DNA of 64,000 nucleotides, taken from positions 68,589 through 132,588 of the forward strand of contig NZ_LMQN01000012.1 in NCBI RefSeq assembly GCF_001425355.1, read 5' to 3'. The stretch comes from Chryseobacterium sp. Leaf405 (GTDB lineage: Bacteria > Bacteroidota > Bacteroidia > Flavobacteriales > Weeksellaceae). The notes below the pieces were generated by a model, which was not told where the DNA came from, ran no database searches, and saw only the letters and a program-made list of their open reading frames with translations. The translations under genes were made by a program, and so were the position numbers. Of this stretch, positions 1 to 9,417 are shown piece after piece (within the stretch, counting starts at the first letter, position 1; each line of letters begins with the position of its first letter).

Positions 1-981
1 CTGTCCGGCTGTTTCTTCAGAAAGGCTGAATGTCCCTGTTTCTTCTGTTACTTGTGCCAGAAAATGCATCTTTTGAGCACAAGTATTTATTTTATATTTC
101 TTAAAAGCAGAATTAAGAGCATTTGTTAATTTTGAAAAAGACTTATCGCTGATATTACATTCTGCCCTTCTTCCACCTCGTAATACCTGACCTTCCCAAA
201 TAATTTCAGAGCCTTTTAATAGCTTTACAAATTTTTTGACATCAGCTTCTGTAAAATCTTTATTACAGAAACATTTACTTTCTTTGTCCTTCAATATTTC
301 CTGCTTCTTCACTCCCGCAGTACTCACCGCGGTTTTCAGTTTTGTTAAAATTGCATCGTCTCTCAAATTCAGGACAGAAGATTTTACACTTTGTGCCGAG
401 TATTCAATTTCTATAAAATATTGCTGTCCGTAGAGATCGCCTCCTTTTTCCCGCATTTTATCTGTAATTGTAATCTTACACAAGCATACATCACTTGTTA
501 AGGTTACATTTTGCTCATATACCAAATCATCAAAAGTGTCATCTTCAAAAAGGTTCAGTTTTACAGTTTTTCCTTTCATTCCCTGAGATCGTATCTTCGC
601 ATAGAAAGGAACTCCCATCTGTAGATATTGTATGGGCTGCTGAGCTAAATTTACGAAATGTGTACTTAATATTTTTCCTTTAGGATCCGGAGCTTTTGTT
701 TTTGCACCGGCCGTTATCGGAGCTTTAAAAGTATCTTTTTTAGGTTTTACGGGAGGTGGGATAGGTCTTTTGTTGGGCTGTTGGGGTTTCTGTGGAACTC
801 TTTCAGGATATTGAAGTTCATATGCTCTCTGGATTGGATTGTCATTTGGGTTTTTGATATTAATATTTTTACTTTCTCCGGCTATTTTTCCGTAATAATC
901 TACGGTTACATAATATTCGTGGTTTTTACCTTCGCTTTTATCTCCTTTGGCGACCTGCATATCTGCAATTCTGGAAGCCAT
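1..981 (-). CDS. C-terminal part of putative T6SS effector with GH19-like lysozyme domain (partial, frame-disrupted)
   Basis: This minus-strand frame is open from ATG 981-979 to the left window edge, so the C-terminus is missing. It reads through an Ig-like segment (HEYYVTVDYYGKIAG), a proline/lysine-rich linker, a second beta-rich segment, and then a helical region ending in CAQKMHFLAQVTEETGTF. That last stretch resembles the start of the GH19 chitinase/lysozyme fold (family pattern HFLAQxxHESGGF), where the Glu of ESGG is catalytic; here it is EETG. The frame overlaps the end of the 204-aa frame upstream (938-1552), and the two read as one protein if a single-base shift near 955-985 is undone. 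The independent start at 981 is therefore probably not a real initiation site. It follows LysM and DUF4280 genes, which suggests a peptidoglycan-degrading effector. The function is inferred from this short match and context. Confidence 0.55.
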   Translation of the reverse strand, partial: MASRIADMQVAKGDKSEGKNHEYYVTVDYYGKIAGESKNINIKNPNDNPIQRAYELQYPERVPQKPQQPNKRPIPPPVKPKKDTFKAPITAGAKTKAPDPKGKILSTHFVNLAQQPIQYLQMGVPFYAKIRSQGMKGKTVKLNLFEDDTFDDLVYEQNVTLTSDVCLCKITITDKMREKGGDLYGQQYFIEIEYSAQSVKSSVLNLRDDAILTKLKTAVSTAGVKKQEILKDKESKCFCNKDFTEADVKKFVKLLKGSEIIWEGQVLRGGRRAECNISDKSFSKLTNALNSAFKKYKINTCAQKMHFLAQVTEETGTFSLSEETAGQ

Positions 982-1552
982 TATAAAGTGCCATATTAAA
1001 TTTTACTTCGGCTTTTCCTTCCATAACAGTATTCGAAAGTGGAATAGGATTAATCTTGTTGATTTGATTAATCTCATCATGCCCTCCTCCAATTGCATCA
1101 TCTTCCCAAAGTGTGAAATAAATTGTTTCTCCCTCCATATCATTGCAATGTGCTCTTGCGATGATGGTATCGGCATAGTTTAATGGTTTGGTGATTTTAT
1201 TATAATTTTTATCAAATAACGAAACAGAATTTACTTTTGGATTTCCCGCCCGTTGAGGTTTAATAATAAGTTCTCCTTTGCTGTTTCCTCGTGTTACGAC
1301 AATTTTTAAACCTTCTCTTGCGGCACTGCTTTGCTTGAAATTAAAAGAAACCGTATCACCGATTTTCGTGTTTCCATTGGTTTTTCTCCATCTTCTTTTT
1401 TCCAGAACAAGGATTTCCCAATGCGCTTTTTCAGTGGAAATAGGGGAGAGCGGATTCTGTATTACTGTATTAAGTCCTACAGGAAAAATACTGTAAAAAG
1501 TTTCTTTTCCAATGATGGGATTTGTGCTGCCTGAAATAACTAAGTTTATCAT
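938..1552 (-). CDS. N-terminal part of the same putative effector (204 aa before a frameshift)
   Basis: It starts MINLVISGSTNPIIGKETFY, has no signal peptide, and consists of predicted beta-strand segments (TVSFNFKQSS, TIIARAHCNDMEGETIYFTLWEDD) resembling the Ig-like repeats of Bacteroidetes T6SS-associated effectors. After FNMALYNGFQ the frame runs into an apparently unrelated tail, NCRYAGRQRR, and stops at 938. The +1 frame over the same bases gives RIADMQVAKGDKSEGKNHEYY and stays open to the window edge. The natural product is therefore probably one long polypeptide and this ORF its truncated N-terminus. It lies 11 bp behind the DUF4280/LysM gene, so it is probably co-transcribed. A real pseudogene, a sequencing indel and recoding cannot be told apart from the sequence. 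Confidence 0.55.
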   Translation of the reverse strand: MINLVISGSTNPIIGKETFYSIFPVGLNTVIQNPLSPISTEKAHWEILVLEKRRWRKTNGNTKIGDTVSFNFKQSSAAREGLKIVVTRGNSKGELIIKPQRAGNPKVNSVSLFDKNYNKITKPLNYADTIIARAHCNDMEGETIYFTLWEDDAIGGGHDEINQINKINPIPLSNTVMEGKAEVKFNMALYNGFQNCRYAGRQRR

Positions 1553-1563
1553 TTTTTGTATTT

Positions 1564-2367
1564 TTAAGAATATAAATCGTCTTCCTCAAGTCTGTTATTA
1601 AATTTTCGAAGATCCACCAGTGGATTTATATACCCGTGAATCTTCTCATCAACATTTTTAAAATTCTGTTTGCTCAGTTCAGATCGCTGCCCGTGATCCA
1701 TTACCTTTATTTTTCCTCCGGCGGAGCATTGAAGTTCTGAGATTTCCGTAAGTAGAGCATTATCTAAAACTTTTACGTCTTTATAGATTTTCTTCCATTT
1801 TCCGGCTGCTGCAAAGGTGCAGGGTTGGTTATTCTGTAACGAGCAGTTTCCAAATGGAACCGCAGGAGGATTGAAAAGCACATCATTTTCCGTAACGGCA
1901 AGAAAATCATCCGAAGCATTTTCATTATTGATATAATGCTTCCTGTGACTGGTCACTTTAAATTGTGGGAATTTTGTGCCTTTATCACAAATGGCTTTTC
2001 CTTTCTGGATGACAAAAAGTTTTCCGTCATGTTCGTCTGCAGATTTTTCTTTGGATTCTTTTTGATCTTCTTCAGCGGTTTTTTCCTGCTCAGAATCCGG
2101 ATTTTTATTTTCGAGCGAAAACTCTTTGATGTCTGCTTTTGTTTCTTCTGCCTTCTTTGCATACTCTGCGTACTCTGCATTGATGAGGTCTACCTCATGA
2201 GGTTCAGGGATTGTCAAAATTATTCCTTCTTTGATTTCATTTCCGATTCCTCTTTCAATCGGACCTTTGAAGTTGTGAAAAATTTTGAGGGAATAGGCAT
2301 TGGGTAATCCTAATCCTTCGGCAAGGGAAGATAAAGTATCGCCTTTTTTAACTTGATATTCTTTCAT
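1564..2367 (-). CDS. LysM domain plus DUF4280 (PAAR-like) protein
   Basis: A 267-aa cytoplasmic-type protein with no signal peptide. Residues 1-50 form a LysM module (EYQVKKGDTLSSLAEGLGLP...ILTIPEP). Residues about 60-115 are a highly charged Lys/Glu linker. Residues about 118-225 match the DUF4280 family (GKAICDKGT, FNPPAVPFGNCSLQNNQPCTF, SELQCSAGGKI), a PAAR-like spike-tip fold with conserved cysteines. In Bacteroidetes, DUF4280 proteins are known partners of type VI secretion (subtype iii), capping the VgrG spike and carrying effectors. It sits between a second LysM protein (29 bp upstream) and the frame-broken effector (11 bp downstream), consistent with an adaptor-effector operon. No core T6SS genes are in the window, so secretion is inferred. 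Confidence 0.75.
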   Translation of the reverse strand: MKEYQVKKGDTLSSLAEGLGLPNAYSLKIFHNFKGPIERGIGNEIKEGIILTIPEPHEVDLINAEYAEYAKKAEETKADIKEFSLENKNPDSEQEKTAEEDQKESKEKSADEHDGKLFVIQKGKAICDKGTKFPQFKVTSHRKHYINNENASDDFLAVTENDVLFNPPAVPFGNCSLQNNQPCTFAAAGKWKKIYKDVKVLDNALLTEISELQCSAGGKIKVMDHGQRSELSKQNFKNVDEKIHGYINPLVDLRKFNNRLEEDDLYS

Positions 2368-2396
2368 TTGTGTTGTATGTTTTTCAAGTATTTAAA

Positions 2397-3455
2397 TTAT
2401 TTCATCTCTATTTTAATCTCTCTGCGGTCTTTCATGTTATATAAATATGATTCAAAAGTTACGTGAGCTTGACGCAGTATTTTATCATTTTTCTCTAAAT
2501 TGTAACTGGCTGTAATTTCCGATTCCAATAATTCATTTTCATTGTGCTGATTTGAACTTGGTTTTATGTGATTGATGATTTCCTGCTGACTTCGGGAGTC
2601 TGTGCATTGAGAATGCTGATTAATACAAATTTTATGATCATCTACGCTGATAGAATATTGACTTTGAAATAATATCAGATGCTCTGTCAGCCTTTCATTG
2701 ATTTCCACATTTCCCTGATGGAATTTTTTGAAATAAGAAGCAAAAATAAATTGTAGAAAGATATCTCTGTTAAAAGTTTCAATCAGTTCTTCCCGTACAT
2801 CCATGGAATCATTTACATCATCAATATAATCTAAAGAATAAGAATCCTGGTACTCATGTTGTAGCTTTTGTCTGATTTTTTTCCAGTTATTCAGAATTTG
2901 TCTGTAATTGCTGAGGTTCCTGATCTTTCCTTTTTCATCAATTTCAAATTCAACAGGAAATAAACATTGTGTACATTTTGATGCGAGTTCATATATCTTT
3001 AGATCAGGTTGTTCTCCATTCACGGAAATTAGTTTTTTATGATACGAAAAAACATAATGCTGTTCTTGTTTTCCCAAATATTTCAAATGAACTTCAATAT
3101 GGCTTTCATTATTAAGATCATCATCAGAAAAATCTTTAATATTAATAATGAAATGATGATTGATCTTTACAAAATGGGGAAGAAGTGTATTGTTCTCTAT
3201 TAATGAATTGGCCAGGAAATTTTTTTCTTCAATACGTTGATTTCTGATTTGAAGGATTTTTTCAATCTCTTTCCGGTTGGGAACAAAAATTTCCTGTCCG
3301 GCTAAAAGAATTGTGTCCAAATGGTTGGCATTTTTAGGAACATTCTGATAATGATAATATTTTAAAATTTCAACATCTGGGATGTGGTACATTGCTGCGA
3401 TTTGCTTCAATGTTTCCCCAGGTTTTACAATATGAGTCTGCAAAAAGAAGTTCAT
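2397..3455 (-). CDS. LysM domain-containing protein of unknown function
   Basis: A 352-aa protein. Residues about 6-60 are a LysM module (THIVKPGETLKQIAAMYHIP...GQEIFVPN). The remaining 290 residues match nothing I recognise. They are rich in charged residues and predicted helices, with His/Glu-rich stretches and a CTQC motif near residue 160. There is no signal peptide or membrane segment. It is the first gene of the three-gene minus-strand cluster with the DUF4280/PAAR-like protein and the lysozyme-like effector. In similar Chryseobacterium loci such LysM proteins are thought to be chaperones or adaptors for T6SS cargo. That role is inference from position only. Confidence 0.7.
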   Translation of the reverse strand: MNFFLQTHIVKPGETLKQIAAMYHIPDVEILKYYHYQNVPKNANHLDTILLAGQEIFVPNRKEIEKILQIRNQRIEEKNFLANSLIENNTLLPHFVKINHHFIINIKDFSDDDLNNESHIEVHLKYLGKQEQHYVFSYHKKLISVNGEQPDLKIYELASKCTQCLFPVEFEIDEKGKIRNLSNYRQILNNWKKIRQKLQHEYQDSYSLDYIDDVNDSMDVREELIETFNRDIFLQFIFASYFKKFHQGNVEINERLTEHLILFQSQYSISVDDHKICINQHSQCTDSRSQQEIINHIKPSSNQHNENELLESEITASYNLEKNDKILRQAHVTFESYLYNMKDRREIKIEMK

Positions 3456-3644
3456 ACGGTAAATATTTTCAATGAAGATGGTACAAAGACAGCAATAGAA
3501 ATATTGCTAATTGGAAAGAAAAGAAAATCCTTCCGAGGGAAATTATTTTTCATTGTGTTGTGTTTTGTAAATCAAAATTAAAAAATTAAATCAGATATAC
3601 AAGACGATATCACAAAAAAATGTTCAGGATTGGATATAATTAAA

Positions 3645-3680
3645 TAAAAAAAGCACAACATTTCTGCTGTGCTTTATATT
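3645..3680 (-). terminator. Rho-independent terminator of the nuo operon
   Basis: AAAGCACA (3650-3657) pairs with TGTGCTTT (3668-3675). On the minus strand the hairpin is followed by a run of seven T residues. It lies 15-45 bp after the nuoN stop codon and ends the 14-kb complex I transcript. Confidence 0.8.
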
Positions 3681-3694
3681 TTAAAATTCAAATT

Positions 3695-5080
3695 TTACAA
3701 TCCGAAAACTGTCGAAAATAAATCAGGTGCAACACCTAAAATGATAAGAGAGGCGATAACGAAAACTCCAACAATATTGTAAGTTAATGTTACTTTTTCT
3801 GAAGATTTGAATGTCGTTTCTTTAAAGAAAAACATAGAGATAATTAATCTCAAATAGTAAGCAATTGAAATAGCAGATCCTAAAACAGCAACCAATACTA
3901 AGAAAGTACCGTTTGTAGATTTCATTGCCTGAGCAAATAAAGAGAATTTACCCATGAAACCAGCAGTTAACGGAACTCCCGCCATGGAAAGCATAGAGAT
4001 TGCTGCTACCGTTGCCAATAAAGGTTCTGTTTTTGCCAATCCTTTAAATGCTCCGAAAGAAGTCTCTCTTTTTAGCTTTTCAACATAAATTAAACACATG
4101 AAAACGCCTATTGTTGATAAAGAATACGCAAATAAATAAAATGCTAAACTGTATGTAGAAAGGCTTGTCATTCCGAAGAAAACCAACCCGATATATCCTG
4201 CGTGAGAAACTGAAGAGTATGCCAACATTCTTTTCGCATTTGTCTGAGCAAGTCCCATTACGTTTGCCAAAAGCAATGTGATAATTAAAAATACTCCGAA
4301 AACATTGATCCATTCACTTGTAACTCCAGAGAACCCGATGGTCATTAATCTGAATAATGCGAAAAATCCTGAGATTTTCACCACACTTGCCATAAAAGCT
4401 GTGATTAATGAAGGCGCACCGAAATATACATCAGGACTCCACATATGGAAAGGTGCTAATGCCACTTTGAATGCCAATGCACAAAGAATTAATAAAACTC
4501 CCAAAATGAACATAACATTTTTAGGGTTTGAGACTCCGAAATTCTGAATGGTATATAAATCAAAACTTCCTACACTTCCGTAAATAAATGCAATACCAAA
4601 CAACAGGAAACCTGTCGCAAATGCACCCATCAGGAAATATTTTATAGAAGCTTCGTTTGATCTAAGATCAGTTTTGTTAGCTCCCGCCATTACATATAGA
4701 GGAATAGAAAGAATTTCAACTCCCAGGAATAGCGTTACCATATTTTGGTATCCGAAAAGGATAATTCCGCCACAAAGCGCAAAAAGCATTAATGCGTATA
4801 ATTCTGACTGGTGGCTTCTGTGGTTGCTGAATGCAAAACCTCCCAAAAAGAATAGTAATAATGTCGTTACGATGGATACTTTGGTAAACAAAGCCGTATT
4901 TGCTGTATATTCATACATATGTCTGTACTTTTCGAAAAAAGCAAGTTCTGGCATGAAACTTACACATAATGCGATGATTAATCCCAAAATTCCAATGTAT
5001 CTTGCGAATTTCCCTTGTTCAAAAACTCCTGAAAATAACGCAACAACTGCCGTTAGGAAAACAATAATTAAAACACTCAT
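3695..5080 (-). CDS. nuoN: NADH-quinone oxidoreductase subunit N
   Basis: An inner-membrane antiporter-like proton-pumping subunit of complex I. The 461-aa hydrophobic protein has about 14 predicted membrane helices, the usual length for the family. The conserved pumping acid is E122 in FLGVEILSIPLYVMAG, and a conserved lysine, K147, lies in NEASIKYFLMGAF. It is the last gene of the operon, as in the canonical nuoL-M-N order. It is separated from nuoM by a 97-bp spacer containing a degenerate ATCTCAAATCT-type repeat and followed by a clear terminator. Confidence 0.97.
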   Translation of the reverse strand: MSVLIIVFLTAVVALFSGVFEQGKFARYIGILGLIIALCVSFMPELAFFEKYRHMYEYTANTALFTKVSIVTTLLLFFLGGFAFSNHRSHQSELYALMLFALCGGIILFGYQNMVTLFLGVEILSIPLYVMAGANKTDLRSNEASIKYFLMGAFATGFLLFGIAFIYGSVGSFDLYTIQNFGVSNPKNVMFILGVLLILCALAFKVALAPFHMWSPDVYFGAPSLITAFMASVVKISGFFALFRLMTIGFSGVTSEWINVFGVFLIITLLLANVMGLAQTNAKRMLAYSSVSHAGYIGLVFFGMTSLSTYSLAFYLFAYSLSTIGVFMCLIYVEKLKRETSFGAFKGLAKTEPLLATVAAISMLSMAGVPLTAGFMGKFSLFAQAMKSTNGTFLVLVAVLGSAISIAYYLRLIISMFFFKETTFKSSEKVTLTYNIVGVFVIASLIILGVAPDLFSTVFGL

Positions 5081-5177
5081 AATATAGATTTGAGATGTGA
5101 GATTTGAGACATTAGATAAAAATTCTGATTGCTCATTTCCTAATCTGCTAATTTTTTAATTTTTAAATCTTTTAATT

Positions 5178-6671
5178 TTAACTGGCCATTGATAGGTAAA
5201 TAAACTTCACAGAATTATGCACCATATCGATGATCGGCTGTGGAAAAATACCAAATACAATCACAAAAACCGCTAAACTTGCCAATACAGAGAATTCTAC
5301 AGCAGATAAATCTTTTGCTGTACTTAATACTGCATCATCACCTTGCCCGAACATTGCTTTACCATAGAATCTCAATAGATAAACTGCGGCAAGAATAATA
5401 GTAAGGCCTGCAACTACTGCTGCCAATCCGTTAAAATCATATACAGCTTTCAACAAGATAAACTCTCCCACGAACCCGTTAGTCAATGGAACACCCATTG
5501 AACCTAATATAATGATTAAGAATAATACGGCAAACTTAGGAGCTACTTTTGCAAGACCTCCCATCTGTCTGATGTCTCTTGATTTAAATCTTTTGTATAA
5601 AATATCACAACAGTAGAATAGACCCACTACGTTGATACCGTGAGCGAAAGTCTGTACCAGCGCGCCTTCAGCACCTTCAAGATTGAAAGTTCCTCTTAAA
5701 GTAATCACTGCGGAAGCAAAAATACCTGCTACCATCAATCCAACGTGAGAAAAAGAAGAATACGCAATGATTCTCTTCATATCTGATTGGATGATCGCAA
5801 TTAATGCACCGTGTACAATGCCTACAATTGCCAAAATAATTACAATCTGTCCCGAAATTCCTGCAATCGGAAGGGGAGTGATTGGTAATAGATAGCGCAT
5901 AACGCCATATACTGCCATTTTCAACATGATCCCTGATAAAAGCATCGAACCTTGTGTCGGCGAATAGGTATAAGTATCCGGCTGCCAGGTATGGAAAGGA
6001 AATACCGGTAATTTCACTGCAAAAGCAAAGAAAATAAACCAGAATACCACAGTCTGTTGCGTTTCGTTTAGCTGAGCATTGTATAAATCAGTTAATGCAA
6101 ATGATGCAGAGTGATTGTAAACATAAATCAATCCTGCTAACATGAATAATGATCCTACAAATGTATAGACAAAGAATTTCGTAGTGAATTCAAATCTTTT
6201 ATTTTCCTGACCCCAAAGTCCGGCGATAAACCAGATCGGAATCAACGTTACTTCCCAGAAAATGTAGAATAATAATCCGTCAAGCGAAGTGAAAACGCCT
6301 ATTAATCCGAACTGCATCAGCAATATCAAACCGTAGAACGTATTTCTGTAGCTTACATTTTCATTAAAAGAAGATAAAATAATGATTGGCGCCAGAATAT
6401 TGGTCAACAATAACAGCAGCATACTCATCCCATCGATCCCGAAGTGAAGTGTACTTTTGATGAATTGCGACCAAGGGTAAGTGATTTCGTATTGCAGTTT
6501 ACTGTCTACAGTCGGTTCAAAATTGAAATCCGAAAGAATGTAGAAAGTAAGAAGCATCTGTACCAATGCAATTACCAATGCCAAATATTTGCTGGAATTA
6601 CTCTTCCATGCAAAAACTAATCCCGAACCTACTAGAGGTAATAGTAATAATGTTAATAATAAACCAGACAT
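5178..6671 (-). CDS. nuoM: NADH-quinone oxidoreductase subunit M
   Basis: An antiporter-like proton-translocating membrane subunit of complex I, 497 aa with about 14 helices. The essential glutamate is E140 in FWEVTLIPIWFIAGLWG, equivalent to E144 of the E. coli protein. The central KLPVFPFHTWQPDTYTYSP and SDMKRIIAYSSFSHVG segments are hallmarks of the family. Its ATG overlaps the nuoL stop codon by one base (TAATG), which indicates translational coupling. Confidence 0.97.
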   Translation of the reverse strand: MSGLLLTLLLLPLVGSGLVFAWKSNSSKYLALVIALVQMLLTFYILSDFNFEPTVDSKLQYEITYPWSQFIKSTLHFGIDGMSMLLLLLTNILAPIIILSSFNENVSYRNTFYGLILLMQFGLIGVFTSLDGLLFYIFWEVTLIPIWFIAGLWGQENKRFEFTTKFFVYTFVGSLFMLAGLIYVYNHSASFALTDLYNAQLNETQQTVVFWFIFFAFAVKLPVFPFHTWQPDTYTYSPTQGSMLLSGIMLKMAVYGVMRYLLPITPLPIAGISGQIVIILAIVGIVHGALIAIIQSDMKRIIAYSSFSHVGLMVAGIFASAVITLRGTFNLEGAEGALVQTFAHGINVVGLFYCCDILYKRFKSRDIRQMGGLAKVAPKFAVLFLIIILGSMGVPLTNGFVGEFILLKAVYDFNGLAAVVAGLTIILAAVYLLRFYGKAMFGQGDDAVLSTAKDLSAVEFSVLASLAVFVIVFGIFPQPIIDMVHNSVKFIYLSMAS

Positions 6672-8584
6672 TATTGTAATATAAAGTTAACAATCAGTAT
6701 AATTCCCACCGCTAAAGACATGATCAAAATGTAGTTCTCGACATTTCCGTTTTGAATACGCTTCATAGCTTTTCCGCTGTCTTCAGCGCCTTCACCTACG
6801 AAGTCTACAATACGATCAAGAACACCTTTATCAAACATCTTTCCTCCACGTCCTAATCCTTCAACAGTTTTTACAATTAATGCATTGTAAAGTTCGTCAA
6901 TATATAATTTTTTAGCAGACAGTTTCTCCCATCCTGTGTACAGCTCTTCCGGTAACGCCTGTTTTTTCTTATTAACATACGTATTTTTAACAATGAACCA
7001 AACACAGAAGAACATTAAAACAGTTGCTCCTAAAAGTATCATTTCAGTACCAAACGGAACTCCTGAAAGAGTAGTCTCCATTTGATTAAAGCTTTCCTCG
7101 GTAAGAACCGGTTTCAACCACTCCATTAATTTTGCGTAATGACCGTGACCGATGAAGTGAGGAAGGTTAATTAAACCACCCAAAACAGAAAGAATAGCCA
7201 ATACGATCAATGGTAATGTCATATTCGTTGGACTTTCGTGTAAATGGTGTTTTTGATCTTCAGTACCTCTGAACTCTCCGTGGAAAGTTAAATAGTATAA
7301 TCTGAACATATAAGTTGCAGTTATTGCCGCTAGAATAAATAGCATTACCCAGTAGATAGGGTTTTTAGCGAAAGCTGCTACTAAAATTTCGTCTTTAGAA
7401 ATCATCCCTGATAATAAAGGGAATCCTGAGATTGCCAATGTTCCGATTAGGAAAGTTGCGTGAGTAATTGGGATATATTTTTTCAAACCTCCCATGAAAC
7501 GCATATCCTGCTCGTTGCTCATTGCGTGAATTACAGAACCCGCTCCCAAGAATAATAATGCTTTGAAGAAAGCGTGCGTCATTACGTGGAACATAGCTGT
7601 AGTATATGCTCCAAGACCTAAAGCGATGAACATAAATCCAAGTTGAGAAACCGTAGAATATGCCAATACTTTTTTGATATCGTTCTGACGTAATGCATAG
7701 AATCCTGCCAAAGCAGCCGTTAAGAATCCAATAAATAAAATTCCTCCCTGAACAGTTGGTGCCAACGTAAATAAGAAGTTTGATCTTACTACCAAATAGA
7801 TACCCGCCGTTACCATCGTTGCCGCGTGAATTAATGCAGAAACAGGAGTTGGACCAGCCATCGCATCCGGTAGCCAAGTATATAATGGAACCTGGGCAGA
7901 TTTACCCGTTGCACCAATAAATAAACTCGCCGTAATAAAGATAATTACACTTCCGTCTAATTCAAATTTTCCTGCGTTTTCTGCTACTGTAAGGTAATCA
8001 ACAGCGTTAGTTTGTCCTGCTATCATAAAGATACCAATTAGCAACGCAAGGTCACCAATTCTGTTCATGATGAAAGCTTTTCTTGCTGCTTTACCATATT
8101 CTTCGTTGGTGTACCAGAATCCGATCAGTAAATAAGAACACAATCCTACACCTTCCCATCCGATGAATAAGATCAGGTAGTTGCTTCCCATTACCAATAG
8201 TAACATGGAGAAGATAAACAGATTTAAATAAGTAAAAAACTTAAAGAAACCTTTATCATGACTCATATATCCGATAGAGTACAGGTGAATTAAAGAACCA
8301 ATACCTGTAATGATCATAATCATCATTAATGATAACTGATCGATCTGGAATCCGAAATTAATCTGAACACCATTTACTCTGAACCATTCAAAAGCTTTTA
8401 CGATAACGGGCTGACTTTCAGAATCGAAATTCATAAAAATACTTACAGCAATACAGAAAGGTATAAATACCATTGCTGTCGCCAGACTTCCAACAACTAT
8501 TTTTGGAAGGCTTTTCCCGAATAAACCGTTAATAAGAAACCCTAAAAGTGGTAAAAGTATTATTGCATATACTAAATTCTCCAT
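6671..8584 (-). CDS. nuoL: NADH-quinone oxidoreductase subunit L
   Basis: The distal proton-pumping subunit of complex I, 637 aa with 14-16 predicted helices and a C-terminal extension, as expected for the lateral helix that braces NuoM and NuoN. Conserved features are E144 in ILFIGWEGVGLCSYLLIGFWY, the KSAQVPLYTWLPDAMAGPTPVSALIHAATMV-type core around residues 230-260, and NDIKKVLAYSTVSQLGFM. It is separated from nuoK by only 2 bp. Confidence 0.97.
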   Translation of the reverse strand: MENLVYAIILLPLLGFLINGLFGKSLPKIVVGSLATAMVFIPFCIAVSIFMNFDSESQPVIVKAFEWFRVNGVQINFGFQIDQLSLMMIMIITGIGSLIHLYSIGYMSHDKGFFKFFTYLNLFIFSMLLLVMGSNYLILFIGWEGVGLCSYLLIGFWYTNEEYGKAARKAFIMNRIGDLALLIGIFMIAGQTNAVDYLTVAENAGKFELDGSVIIFITASLFIGATGKSAQVPLYTWLPDAMAGPTPVSALIHAATMVTAGIYLVVRSNFLFTLAPTVQGGILFIGFLTAALAGFYALRQNDIKKVLAYSTVSQLGFMFIALGLGAYTTAMFHVMTHAFFKALLFLGAGSVIHAMSNEQDMRFMGGLKKYIPITHATFLIGTLAISGFPLLSGMISKDEILVAAFAKNPIYWVMLFILAAITATYMFRLYYLTFHGEFRGTEDQKHHLHESPTNMTLPLIVLAILSVLGGLINLPHFIGHGHYAKLMEWLKPVLTEESFNQMETTLSGVPFGTEMILLGATVLMFFCVWFIVKNTYVNKKKQALPEELYTGWEKLSAKKLYIDELYNALIVKTVEGLGRGGKMFDKGVLDRIVDFVGEGAEDSGKAMKRIQNGNVENYILIMSLAVGIILIVNFILQ

Positions 8585-8586
8585 TC

Positions 8587-8916
8587 TTATCCTCTTAATT
8601 TATTAAATATACTTACATCAACAGAACGGGTATTTCTATACAGCATCGCAATAATTGCCAAACCTACCGCTACTTCCGCAGCAGCCACCACCATAATGAA
8701 GAAAACTAAAAGTTGCCCGTCTCCGTTTCCTTTATACGCTGAAAATGCAGCCAATAAAAGGTTCGTAGAATTTAACATAAGCTCAACACAACCCAAAATA
8801 ACAATAGCATTTTTTCTCAGCAATACGCCCAACACTCCCAAACAGAATAATACTGAAGAAAGAATGATGAAATAATTCAGAGGGATGCTTTGTATAAATG
8901 TATTTACTTCTCCCAT
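8587..8916 (-). CDS. nuoK: NADH-quinone oxidoreductase subunit K
   Basis: A small 109-aa membrane subunit with three helices. Both conserved membrane glutamates are present: E45 in GCVELMLNSTNLLL and E81 in VVAAAEVAVGLAI. Their 36-residue spacing matches E36 and E72 of E. coli NuoK; they carry protons between the quinone site and the antiporter subunits. It lies 3 bp from nuoJ and 2 bp from nuoL. Confidence 0.97.
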   Translation of the reverse strand: MGEVNTFIQSIPLNYFIILSSVLFCLGVLGVLLRKNAIVILGCVELMLNSTNLLLAAFSAYKGNGDGQLLVFFIMVVAAAEVAVGLAIIAMLYRNTRSVDVSIFNKLRG

Positions 8917-8919
8917 AAT

Positions 8920-9417
8920 TTATAAATCTTTTTTACCGATTAGTACCGCACCTACAATACCTGCCAAAATAAGGATGGATGCAAGCTCAAACGGCAAAAC
9001 ATATTCATTAAACAAAAGTCTACCCAGATTTTTCGTAAGACCAACACCGTTGTCTATATTTTCTAAGACAATCTGGTTATCACTTACTCCTCTGAATACG
9101 CCTAAAATACCAATTAATAAAAGACCTGCTGTAAAAACTCCAACAAATTTTAAAGTATTGTTCTTCTTACTTTCGTCTTGCTTATTAAGGTTAAGCATCA
9201 TCAGGATATAAAGGAATAATACCATGATCGCTCCGGCGTAGACAATAATCTGGATAATCGCAAGGAATTGTGCATTCAGAAGAATGTACATGCCTGCTAT
9301 AGAAAACATCGTAACAATTAATGACAAAATAGCATACAAAGGATTTCTCGCAAATACGAAATACACCGCACTTGCCACTGCTAAAAACGCCACCAAGAAA
9401 AATAAAAACTGATCCAT
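8920..9417 (-). CDS. nuoJ: NADH-quinone oxidoreductase subunit J
   Basis: A 165-aa membrane subunit with five predicted helices. Family features are NPLYAILSLIVTMFSIAGMYILL in the N-terminal half, followed by QIIVYAGAIMVLFLYILMMLN, the helix that holds the pi-bulge coupling element in complex I structures. Its start overlaps the nuoI stop by one base (TAATG). Confidence 0.96.
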   Translation of the reverse strand: MDQFLFFLVAFLAVASAVYFVFARNPLYAILSLIVTMFSIAGMYILLNAQFLAIIQIIVYAGAIMVLFLYILMMLNLNKQDESKKNNTLKFVGVFTAGLLLIGILGVFRGVSDNQIVLENIDNGVGLTKNLGRLLFNEYVLPFELASILILAGIVGAVLIGKKDL

